This document shows positions 57,612 to 64,000 of a stretch of 64,000 nt of DNA, in pieces. Source of the stretch: a virus. The notes under the pieces were generated by a model, which saw nothing but the letters and a program-made list of their open reading frames with translations, was not told the origin of the DNA and did not search any database. Location: positions 30,754-94,753 of the IMG/VR virus record IMGVR_UViG_3300022699_000217; one strand, 5' to 3'. The position numbers and the translations under genes were made by a program. Within the stretch, counting starts at the first letter, position 1. The number at the start of each line of letters is the position of its first letter.

Positions 57612-59473
57612 TGCCACGACGGGGCAAGAAACAAGCGCCGACCTCGCCGCGCCCGAGTGCGGCACCGGGCAGCGCCGGCTTCACCGCGCAGCAGCTTTTA
57701 GCCAAAGCGCGGGTGGCGACGGATGTGGCGGTCGACGAGCCGACGGCGATGAGCGACATCCAGGCGGCGCAAGATCGCTGGGGCGAGCAGGGCGCCATCC
57801 TTGCCCCCTACGACCCGGAAACGCTCCTGCGGCTGAACGAGCTGACCCCGCACCTCCAGCCCAACGTGGATGCCTACGCGCAGAACATCGACGGCTACGG
57901 CTATCACGCGGCCCCGTTCGCTCGGTGGATGGAGGACCTGGACACCGAGGAGGCCGAGGCGGCGGTGCGCGATGCGCTCCAGTACGAGGCGTGGCTGGAC
58001 CAGGAGGAGGCCGCGTTCTTCGGCGAGGAGGGCGACGGGGACACGGCGGACGCCGACGAGATCGAGGTCATGGACGCGGACGTCCAGGAGAAGATCGCCG
58101 GGCTACAGAAGCAGCTCCGCCGGGAGCAGTTCAAGTTCGATGCGTGGTTCGCGAATTGTTGCTCCACCATGAGCTTCACGCGGCTGCGGCGCATCGTGCG
58201 GGCGGACAAGGAATCTAGCGGGTGGGGCTGCATGGAAATGATCCGCGACGAGCACGGACGGCTGATGCGCTTGGGGTACGTGCCGGGCTTCACCGTGCGG
58301 CCGATGGCCGAGGACCCCGAGCTGGTCCAAGTCGTCGAGGACAATTCGGTCACGCCGCTGTCGGATGGGCGCGAGGTGAAGGTGTGGCGGCGGTTTCGTC
58401 GGTACGTCCAGATCGTCGGTACGCGGAAGGTGTACTTCAAGAGCCCCGGCGATCCCCGCGTGGTCTCCATGCGGACCGGGCGTGCTTACGATTCCGTGGA
58501 GGCGATGCAGCACCCAGACGCGGAGGGCAAGAGTGCGATGCCAGCGAACGAGCTGCTGTGGTTCGCGCATCACTATCCGCTGAGCCCGTGCTCGCCGCCC
58601 CGATGGATCTCGAACCTGCTCCGGGTGCTCGGGACCCGCGAGGCGGACGAGACGAACTACTTCCATCTGAAAAACAAGACCATGGCGGGCGGTATCCTGT
58701 TCGTCTTCGGCGGCACTGTGAAGCAGGGTGTGAAGGACCGGCTGGAATCGCGCATCGCGCAGGAGCTCCAGGGCTCGGGCAACACCAGCAAGATCATGGT
58801 CGTCGAGGCCATGCCGGTGAAGAACGGCCCGAACGACCGCACGACCATGCCGCAGATGCAGTTCCAGTCCATGCGGGACGCGAACCACACCGACGCGATG
58901 TTTGTGGACTACGACACGCGCGCCGCGGACTCCATCGGGGCCGCCTTCCGGCAATCGCCGCTGATGCGGGGCTACACCCCGAACAACCTGAACCGGGCGA
59001 CCGCCGAGACGGTTGTCGAGTTCACCGAGCAGCAGGTCTATGCCCCGGAGCGCGATGACTTCGACTGGATGATCAACAAGCACATCATGCCCGAGCTGAA
59101 CATCCGGCTGCTCCAGTTCAAGTCGAACACGCCCCCCACGACTAGCGCGGAGGAGATCGGCGAGTTCGTCAAGGCCGTCGCGCCGCACGGGGGCATCACG
59201 CCCGCGCAGATTCAGCGGCTCACCGCCGACGTGCTGAACCTGCCCTACGAGCAGATCAAGGAGGACTGGGCGCGCCAACCGCTGCCGCTCACCCTCGCGG
59301 GGTTCCTGCCCGAGAACGGCGGGCAACCGCTGGAGGCCGACGACCGCGCCCGGCTCATGGATCTCCAGGACAAGATCGCTCGCATCACCACCGACGAATT
59401 GCGTGACGTTACCGGCGAGGATCACACCGTAAGCGCCAAGCTGTTCGAGCTCCCCACGGGGAACGAGCAGTAG
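57611..59473 (+). CDS. Portal protein
   Basis: A 620-residue portal of the PBSX/HK97-like group. After a disordered start and an acidic linker come 'LTPHLQPNVDAYAQNIDGYGYH', shortened core NVDAYAQNIDGYG, 'GWGCMEMIRDEHGRLMRLGY', 'ELLWFAHHYPLSPCSPPRWI', and 'NLNRATAETVVEFTEQQVYA', all typical. It forms the dodecameric ring through which DNA passes. Starts with a TGATG overlap, seven bases after the upstream gene's last codons. Confidence 0.88.
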   Translation: MPRRGKKQAPTSPRPSAAPGSAGFTAQQLLAKARVATDVAVDEPTAMSDIQAAQDRWGEQGAILAPYDPETLLRLNELTPHLQPNVDAYAQNIDGYGYHAAPFARWMEDLDTEEAEAAVRDALQYEAWLDQEEAAFFGEEGDGDTADADEIEVMDADVQEKIAGLQKQLRREQFKFDAWFANCCSTMSFTRLRRIVRADKESSGWGCMEMIRDEHGRLMRLGYVPGFTVRPMAEDPELVQVVEDNSVTPLSDGREVKVWRRFRRYVQIVGTRKVYFKSPGDPRVVSMRTGRAYDSVEAMQHPDAEGKSAMPANELLWFAHHYPLSPCSPPRWISNLLRVLGTREADETNYFHLKNKTMAGGILFVFGGTVKQGVKDRLESRIAQELQGSGNTSKIMVVEAMPVKNGPNDRTTMPQMQFQSMRDANHTDAMFVDYDTRAADSIGAAFRQSPLMRGYTPNNLNRATAETVVEFTEQQVYAPERDDFDWMINKHIMPELNIRLLQFKSNTPPTTSAEEIGEFVKAVAPHGGITPAQIQRLTADVLNLPYEQIKEDWARQPLPLTLAGFLPENGGQPLEADDRARLMDLQDKIARITTDELRDVTGEDHTVSAKLFELPTGNEQ

Positions 59474-59526
59474 TCGTTCGCGCCGTTCTCTTGCCAACCG
59501 CCCCAATCTGTGGAACAGTTTACGAG

Positions 59527-59766
59527 ATGCGTAGGCTCGTGCACCTGATAGCGTGGATGCTGATTGCGGTTGCGATCATGCTGTCGCCTGCCAACATCCA
59601 AGCGCACTCCGCGCTGTGCCCGGCCACGCAAGCGCCCCCCAAGCGAGCAGTTACCGCCTCGGCGGCCCGATGCGTTTTATCCGTTGGATGCGTCGGTGAA
59701 AATGGTCTAACAGAACCAGTCATACTTTGCGCGAGGCCAGGAGACTGGCCTTCTGGTTTCCTTTAG
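59527..59766 (+). CDS. Possible small secreted protein
   Basis: A 79-residue frame beginning MRRLVHLIAWMLIAVAIMLS, a good signal peptide with a possible cleavage after 'NIQA', then a Cys/Pro-rich mature part. There is no clear ribosome site and a terminator-like hairpin lies in the 3' part, so the gene is doubtful. It could be a moron-type addition between head genes. Confidence 0.35.
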   Translation: MRRLVHLIAWMLIAVAIMLSPANIQAHSALCPATQAPPKRAVTASAARCVLSVGCVGENGLTEPVILCARPGDWPSGFL

Positions 59767-59820
59767 TGAGGGTAAAGCTGGCGAGCTGAATACGCGAAAA
59801 ACGGATTGACTTTGTACGGA

Positions 59821-59857
59821 GCCCTCCTCTTTCGCTAAGGGGAGGGCTTCTTTGTTT
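59821..59857 (+). terminator. Rho-independent terminator
   Basis: GCCCTCCTC pairs with GGGGAGGGC (nine pairs, one G-T, loop of nine) followed by TTCTTTGTTT. It separates the portal segment from the following small head-module genes. Confidence 0.75.
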
Positions 59858-59915
59858 GCGCCTATGCTGGCATCACCGTTGGGAAAGATGGTAAAACGGG
59901 AGAGGAGGAGGCCGG

Positions 59916-60149
59916 ATGAAGATCGAACAACTGCGAATCAAGACATGCGGCGCGGGGCGCACGCTGGTCAGCGTGGAGCTGAGCAGGCGCACGCTCGTGC
60001 AGTGCGTTGTCGAGGCGATCTTGGACAAGGTGTACCCCGATGCGGCCAAGATGCTGACCGAGCGCGGTGGCTGGGTGGACATCGAGAAGACCCGACGCGG
60101 GGCGATCCTCACGGTGATCTGCGATGCCCCGAAGCAGGAGGAGGCATGA
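59916..60149 (+). CDS. Hypothetical 77-residue protein
   Basis: A small alpha/beta protein ('LRIKTCGAGRTLVSVELSRR', 'RRGAILTVICDAPKQEE') starting after AGGAGGAGGCC. Overlaps the next gene by four bases. No family. Confidence 0.5.
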   Translation: MKIEQLRIKTCGAGRTLVSVELSRRTLVQCVVEAILDKVYPDAAKMLTERGGWVDIEKTRRGAILTVICDAPKQEEA

Positions 60150-60385
60150 GCCTGTTTGACCTGGCGGACTCGCCGTACAAGGCGGGCGACGTGATCGAGC
60201 TGCGACGCGGTGTCGATCTGAACGATCCGTACAGCAAGTGCCGCATAATTATGGTGGACTGCGGGGCGGTTGCGGTTGTGCCGTGGCTCGTTCGCGGCAA
60301 GACCGACGTGCAGACGCTGACGCGCTGGGTGCGCATGGACACGGCGCAACGGCTGTACCGCAAAGCGGAGCGACTCAATGGCTGA
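60146..60385 (+). CDS. Hypothetical 79-residue protein
   Basis: A small beta-rich protein ('AGDVIELRRGVDLNDPYSKC', 'CGAVAVVPWLVRGKTD') with a KOW-like look. Coupled on both sides by overlaps and preceded by AGGAGGAGG. Confidence 0.5.
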   Translation: MSLFDLADSPYKAGDVIELRRGVDLNDPYSKCRIIMVDCGAVAVVPWLVRGKTDVQTLTRWVRMDTAQRLYRKAERLNG

Positions 60386-60851
60386 CATCCCGGACATCCC
60401 TTATTCCAGTAGGCTGCATCGCATCACCAACGCGAAGGGTGACACCTACGACATCGCCGTTACCGCGCAGGCGTGGCACGAGTACGCCGCGTTGAGCCCG
60501 ATCACCGGGGTGAACGAGCAGTGCGTGGCGGTGCTGTACGAGAGCGATGAGATCAACATCGGGACGGCCATGGTGCCGGACCGGCGGCAGGTCGTGCTCG
60601 CCTTCGCGTGGAACCTGAACACGGCGCGGGTCTACATCGAGCGGCACATCAACCTCTTCGTCGTCCCGATTGCGCAGTTCTACTTCGGCGAGTCGCCGTT
60701 CAGCGGGCGGGCGCGTCCGTCCCCCGTGCTCTGGCCGCTCAACGACGGGAGCGCCGGGTTCGCACGGGGACCGCTGCGCTACCTGCGGCCGGTGCCTTTC
60801 AACGTGGCGGCGTTCAGCGAGTGGGTGCCGCGGATGAACTACACCCCATAG
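60378..60851 (+). CDS. Hypothetical 157-residue protein
   Basis: A soluble mixed protein ('GDTYDIAVTAQAWHEYAALS', 'RRQVVLAFAWNLNTARVYIE') that ends 'FSEWVPRMNYTP'. In the head module; possibly a head-completion or internal protein. No family recognised. Confidence 0.5.
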   Translation: MADIPDIPYSSRLHRITNAKGDTYDIAVTAQAWHEYAALSPITGVNEQCVAVLYESDEINIGTAMVPDRRQVVLAFAWNLNTARVYIERHINLFVVPIAQFYFGESPFSGRARPSPVLWPLNDGSAGFARGPLRYLRPVPFNVAAFSEWVPRMNYTP

Positions 60852-60858
60852 GAGCCCC

Positions 60859-61200
60859 ATGCGATACCGCGTGAGACGAGACGTGACCAGTTTGAGCGAG
60901 ATCGGCGGGCGGGTTCTGCGCGGCGACATCATCGTGCACCGCAGCGGCAACCTCCTGCTCAACTGCCCGGCGTGCGGCAAGGTCCAGTTCACGGCGGCGC
61001 GGCTCGAGGGCAGCGACGAGGCCCCGGACATCATGCAGCCCATCCAGTGCGGCGCGGGCTACTGCCACCGCTGCGGCGTGTGGTTCCGCATCGTGACCGG
61101 CAAGGCCGAGATCGTCGAGGCGCCCCCGCGCAAGCGGGCGGTCATCCCCGAAGCCCTGCGGCGGGCGGGCGTGACCGAGCCCCCGGAGCAGCCCAAGTGA
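60859..61200 (+). CDS. Zinc-ribbon protein in head module
   Basis: A 113-residue protein with 'CPACGKVQFT' and 'CGAGYCHRCGVWF', a two-pair zinc ribbon with an extra His, and a Pro/Arg-rich tail. Preceded by AGGAGCCCC. Unknown role. Confidence 0.55.
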   Translation: MRYRVRRDVTSLSEIGGRVLRGDIIVHRSGNLLLNCPACGKVQFTAARLEGSDEAPDIMQPIQCGAGYCHRCGVWFRIVTGKAEIVEAPPRKRAVIPEALRRAGVTEPPEQPK

Positions 61201-61206
61201 TTCGAC

Positions 61207-61341
61207 ATGCTGGCATCTGTTGCCACGGCGGTCGCCCTGGGGGCGCTCGCGCTTGTGCTCCTCCTGGCTGCCCCGACCGTGGTGACGCGGGCGCTGCTCG
61301 CAGCGATTGAGTGGGTGGAGCGGTGGTTTTATGACGACTAA
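61207..61341 (+). CDS. Tiny 44-residue membrane protein
   Basis: MLASVATAVALGALALVLLL starts a frame with one strong membrane segment and a short charged tail (EWVERWFYDD). It begins seven bases after the zinc-ribbon gene and overlaps the F-like head gene by eleven bases. Lacks a strong ribosome site. Short single-span proteins in head modules can be lysis or assembly factors; this is open. Confidence 0.45.
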   Translation: MLASVATAVALGALALVLLLAAPTVVTRALLAAIEWVERWFYDD

Positions 61342-63631
61342 CTGGACGACAGCACAGGCCGACGGGTATTGCACCGCGTGGCCGGCTCGCGACTTCGGGC
61401 AGGACAAGGTCGCGGCCATCCTCGCCACCGGCGTTCGCGCGGCGGACCTCCAGTGGACCGCGCGCCCCAGCTACGTGGCAGTCCGCTCGGGCACGGCCCC
61501 GGTCTCTCTGCGGTCCGGACGCATGGAGGACGCCCGGCTCGAGGCTATCGCGCTGAGCGCAGGCGTGCCGGTCCTGGTCTGCTTGCGCCTCGCCGCACAC
61601 CCAGCCCAACTACTCCAAAAAATTGAAGTGTTGCGTCCGGATGACACGGGGGAGCGCATCGTGGCTCCGTCCGGGCACGCCATCGAGAAGGCGACCAACC
61701 CGCTCAACCCGTTCGACTTTCGAGCGCTCATCAACAAGGTGGCCACCTCGCTCCGCACGGCGGACCGCGAGTTCGCGCGCCCGTTGCTCGCCCGGTACTT
61801 CGACCGTCTGCGGGTAGACTGGACGGCGCTCGGGCCGCGTCAGATCGCCCAGGTGCTCTCGGACGCCCGCGCCTTCCTCGGCACGCTCCCCATCGCGCCG
61901 CTCGTTGGCGCCTGGGAGACCCGCCTGACCATCACGCTCGAGGACGTGGCGCGCAAGACCAAGCGGGTCATCCGGAACGCCTTCCTGCCGTCCGTTAGCC
62001 TGAGCCTAAGCCTGGAGGACCGCGAGGCCATCGCCGACATCGCGCGGCAGCCGGGCTTGTTCGTGCGAGACGAGTTCGGGCGGCGCAGCGATGCGCTCAC
62101 GCGGAAGGCGCGCAAGGTGATCGCCAATGGGCTCAAGGACGGGCTGGGCCGAGACGCCATTGCGCGGGACATCGAGCGCATCGGGACGGGGTACTGGAAC
62201 ACCCGAGGGTTTAATTATGCACGGGTCGTGGCGGCGAACAGCGTCTCCCGAGCGCGCAGCTTTTCAGAGCTGGTCAGCTATCGGCAGGTAGGGATTGAAC
62301 AGCTAGAAATTACAGCCGTACTGGATGAAAGAACGACAGACCAATGTCGAGCAATTGACGGGACAATCATTGATGTAAGCGATGCGTGGAGCCATTCGCA
62401 GGAAATAAATTCAATCCAAGCACCAGAGGAGATCTATCGCGTGGCGCCGTTCCTACAGACGCGCACCAACCAGCAGACGGGGAACCGCGAGGTGACGGCG
62501 GGCGGCAAGGTCTATGCGGAGGTACTGCGGTCCGGGCGGGGGGTTGCGAACGACCGAGGCGATCTCCGTTTGCGCATGGGACCATCGGCGCTCCGGGCAA
62601 GAGGTATCTCCATGCCGCCGTATCATCACAATTGCCGAACGTACACCGTGCCGCGAACCTCTTACATCCAGGTGCCAGTCGGTTCTGCCGCGCGAACCTA
62701 TCCGCAACCGGCATCGGCGCCGAGTGGAAGCGTCCGCGCAGCGCAGCGCCCGGTCAACGTCATCCCCGAGCCAACGCAGAGAAAGCCGGTGGACGCGTTC
62801 ACACCGCCGCCCGAGGTGCCGCCGCCGGGCAACGTGGGGAAGGCCGCGCGCCCACTCGATGAGATCATCCAACGCGCCATGGGGGCGATCATCCCCGTCA
62901 TGGGAGCGGCGATCACCCGAGCGGGGCGAGAGTTGACGCGCAAGGAAACCGGGCGGGCTTTGCGGCGCTACATCGAAGCGCAAGTGACGACGCCGATGAC
63001 CGGCAAGGGCGTGCAAACCATCCCGCCGGATTTGGAGGGGCTGCCGTTCCGCACGACCGCGCTGAACCAAGCGGAGGCATGGCGGCGCGGGTTGCAGTTC
63101 GCCACGCCGTCGCTCCGGACGATTGTGCTCGGACGGAAGGTACCGACCATTCGGGCGGGCGCGATGCGGGGCTACTACCCCGAGCGGAACCTGATCGTGG
63201 TGCGGTCGCTCCAGGACGAGGCGGCGTTGGTGCGGGCGGTGCAGCTCTACGTGGACACGCTGGGGGCGCATCGGTGGGCGGGCAATGCGCTGAGAGCCAC
63301 CAGGGCGCTGCCTGGCGAGCTGATTCGCCTGAGCGAGCGCACCTATGCGCTGAGCGGTCCGTGGCCTGACCGTGCGGATGGGCGGGTCTGGCATCGGGAT
63401 CCCGCATGGGTACAAGCGCAGTACGAGCAGGGGCGGGCGTTTACCGCGTCCGAGATCGCCCGCGTGTTCGTCAACGCCCAGCCGACCGCGCTTTGGGCCA
63501 ACATGGCCCCCCGGTGTTTGAAAGGACGTGAGGAAGCGCTGGCCGTCGTGTGGGAGCGGTTTCCTGAGCAGCTTGCTGGGTACATGGCTTTGCAAAGCGG
63601 AGCGCTCATGGAGGTGGCAGATGCGCGTTGA
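61331..63631 (+). CDS. Phage minor head protein (Mu F/SPP1 gp7-like) with long C terminus
   Basis: A 766-residue protein. The conserved block at about 290-450 ('YARVVAANSVSRARSFSELV', 'LDERTTDQCRAIDGTII', 'MPPYHHNCRTYTVP') is the Mu gpF / SPP1 gp7 head-morphogenesis domain. A Pro-rich linker and a 250-residue C-terminal region ('IRAGAMRGYYPERNLIVVRS', 'GRVWHRDPAWVQAQYEQGRA') follow, perhaps an injected or internal effector. The gene part near 62296-62440 is visibly A+T-richer than the flanks. The protein probably sits at the portal and may enter the host. Confidence 0.82.
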   Translation: MTTNWTTAQADGYCTAWPARDFGQDKVAAILATGVRAADLQWTARPSYVAVRSGTAPVSLRSGRMEDARLEAIALSAGVPVLVCLRLAAHPAQLLQKIEVLRPDDTGERIVAPSGHAIEKATNPLNPFDFRALINKVATSLRTADREFARPLLARYFDRLRVDWTALGPRQIAQVLSDARAFLGTLPIAPLVGAWETRLTITLEDVARKTKRVIRNAFLPSVSLSLSLEDREAIADIARQPGLFVRDEFGRRSDALTRKARKVIANGLKDGLGRDAIARDIERIGTGYWNTRGFNYARVVAANSVSRARSFSELVSYRQVGIEQLEITAVLDERTTDQCRAIDGTIIDVSDAWSHSQEINSIQAPEEIYRVAPFLQTRTNQQTGNREVTAGGKVYAEVLRSGRGVANDRGDLRLRMGPSALRARGISMPPYHHNCRTYTVPRTSYIQVPVGSAARTYPQPASAPSGSVRAAQRPVNVIPEPTQRKPVDAFTPPPEVPPPGNVGKAARPLDEIIQRAMGAIIPVMGAAITRAGRELTRKETGRALRRYIEAQVTTPMTGKGVQTIPPDLEGLPFRTTALNQAEAWRRGLQFATPSLRTIVLGRKVPTIRAGAMRGYYPERNLIVVRSLQDEAALVRAVQLYVDTLGAHRWAGNALRATRALPGELIRLSERTYALSGPWPDRADGRVWHRDPAWVQAQYEQGRAFTASEIARVFVNAQPTALWANMAPRCLKGREEALAVVWERFPEQLAGYMALQSGALMEVADAR

Positions 63632-63974
63632 GGTGCCGGTTGTAGACACGGCGGGGCAGACTGTGGCACGGTTCGTCTGGGATGGCACGCTGTACGAAGG
63701 GCGCAGTTGGTTCGAGCAGGAGGCCGCGACGCCGGAGCAGGCGCGCGCCGCTAAGAGCATCATCGCCGTCAATCAGTATCTTCGGAGCGTGCACTTCCGA
63801 TCCATTGGGCCGCGTGATACGATTCGGGGATGGCAGGGCTTGGAAGGCACGGTGGGCGCCCTGCGGTTGGCGCTCCCCGCCGTCGGCCTAGCCGTTGGAC
63901 GATACGACCCGACCGACATCACGGGGCTGGTCGCAGATGTAGATGAAGTGGAGCAACCGGGACGGCTGTGGTGA
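63621..63974 (+). CDS. Hypothetical 117-residue protein
   Basis: A mixed protein ('VEVPVVDTAGQTVARFVWDG', 'LEGTVGALRLALPAVGLAVG'), starting eleven bases before the stop of the F-like gene with GGAGGTG upstream. Last supported gene in the window. Possibly a scaffold or connector part; no family recognised. Confidence 0.5.
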   Translation: MRVEVPVVDTAGQTVARFVWDGTLYEGRSWFEQEAATPEQARAAKSIIAVNQYLRSVHFRSIGPRDTIRGWQGLEGTVGALRLALPAVGLAVGRYDPTDITGLVADVDEVEQPGRLW

Positions 63975-64000
63975 CTGAGTGCACATTGTTTTGACGCACA

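Larger units (their letters stand above)
59474..59915 (+). other. Mostly non-coding gap between portal and next genes
   Basis: 442 bases that hold one doubtful small secreted-protein frame (59527-59766) and a terminator. A hairpin AGGCCAG/CTGGCCT (59734-59751, loop GAGA) followed by a T-rich string lies inside that frame. TTGACT at about 59807 has no matching -10. I see nothing else. Confidence 0.5.

Noticed and set aside
1-64000. Integrase, excisionase or other lysogeny genes
   Set aside because: None recognised; one Cro/CI-like HTH alone does not show a temperate lifestyle.

Overview
This window is one stretch of a large tailed-phage genome (or an unexcised prophage) with a contractile tail. 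The evidence is a myovirus-type baseplate set (gp25-like wedge, J-like and I-like proteins), a large terminase, a portal and a Mu F/SPP1 gp7-type head protein. All genes but one lie on the + strand, they are tightly packed with many ATGA or GTGA overlaps, and base composition is GC-rich. I see no integrase, tRNA, rRNA or CRISPR array. The host is uncertain. A lipoprotein with a MopE-like 'NGIDDDCDG' metal-binding motif (29244-29858) is the best clue and points to Myxococcota or another deltaproteobacteria-like lineage. Capsid, sheath, tube and tape-measure genes are missing, so the window is a partial or permuted piece.

Layout: (1) 1-12.7 kb, baseplate, tail-fibre and virion surface genes, interrupted by a GC-poor minus-strand HNH endonuclease at 8.4-9.2 kb. 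(2) 12.7-13.36 kb, an AT-rich gene-free region with many small hairpins and a candidate operator. (3) 13.36-19.55 kb, small genes plus a three-gene block (unknown protein, MoxR-type AAA+ ATPase, VWA protein) and a Cro/CI-like regulator. Most spacers here carry an elaborate stem-loop followed by a T-poor, CA-rich leader and a GGAG site. (4) 19.5-24.3 kb, recombination and replication: YqaJ-type exonuclease, ERF annealing protein, putative initiator, DnaB-like helicase. (5) 24.3-32.6 kb, lysis and small genes: PGRP-fold amidase, SleB-like hydrolase, holin candidate and an overlapping spanin-like pair, closed by an intrinsic terminator at 32.65 kb. (6) 32.7-48.1 kb, many small zinc-ribbon proteins with DNA and nucleotide enzymes: MutY-like glycosylase, SSB, ASCH protein, degenerate methyltransferase, Dam-type methylase, RuvC-like resolvase, MazG-like, ThyX and DUF5131.

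(7) 48.1-54.7 kb is the most unusual part. Two closely related ParB-like proteins bracket or precede a set of enzymes: an SPL-like radical SAM protein, a cobalamin-type radical SAM protein, a GT-A glycosyltransferase resembling the TET-associated type, and an ABC-ATPase fused to a GNAT acetyltransferase. A small-terminase candidate and a 35-residue ORF lie among them and the block runs straight into terL. I read it as a candidate DNA hypermodification system coupled to packaging; this is inference. (8) 54.7-64 kb, packaging and head genes: terL, portal, F-like head protein and small accessory proteins.

All functions are read from motifs by eye; no database search was possible.
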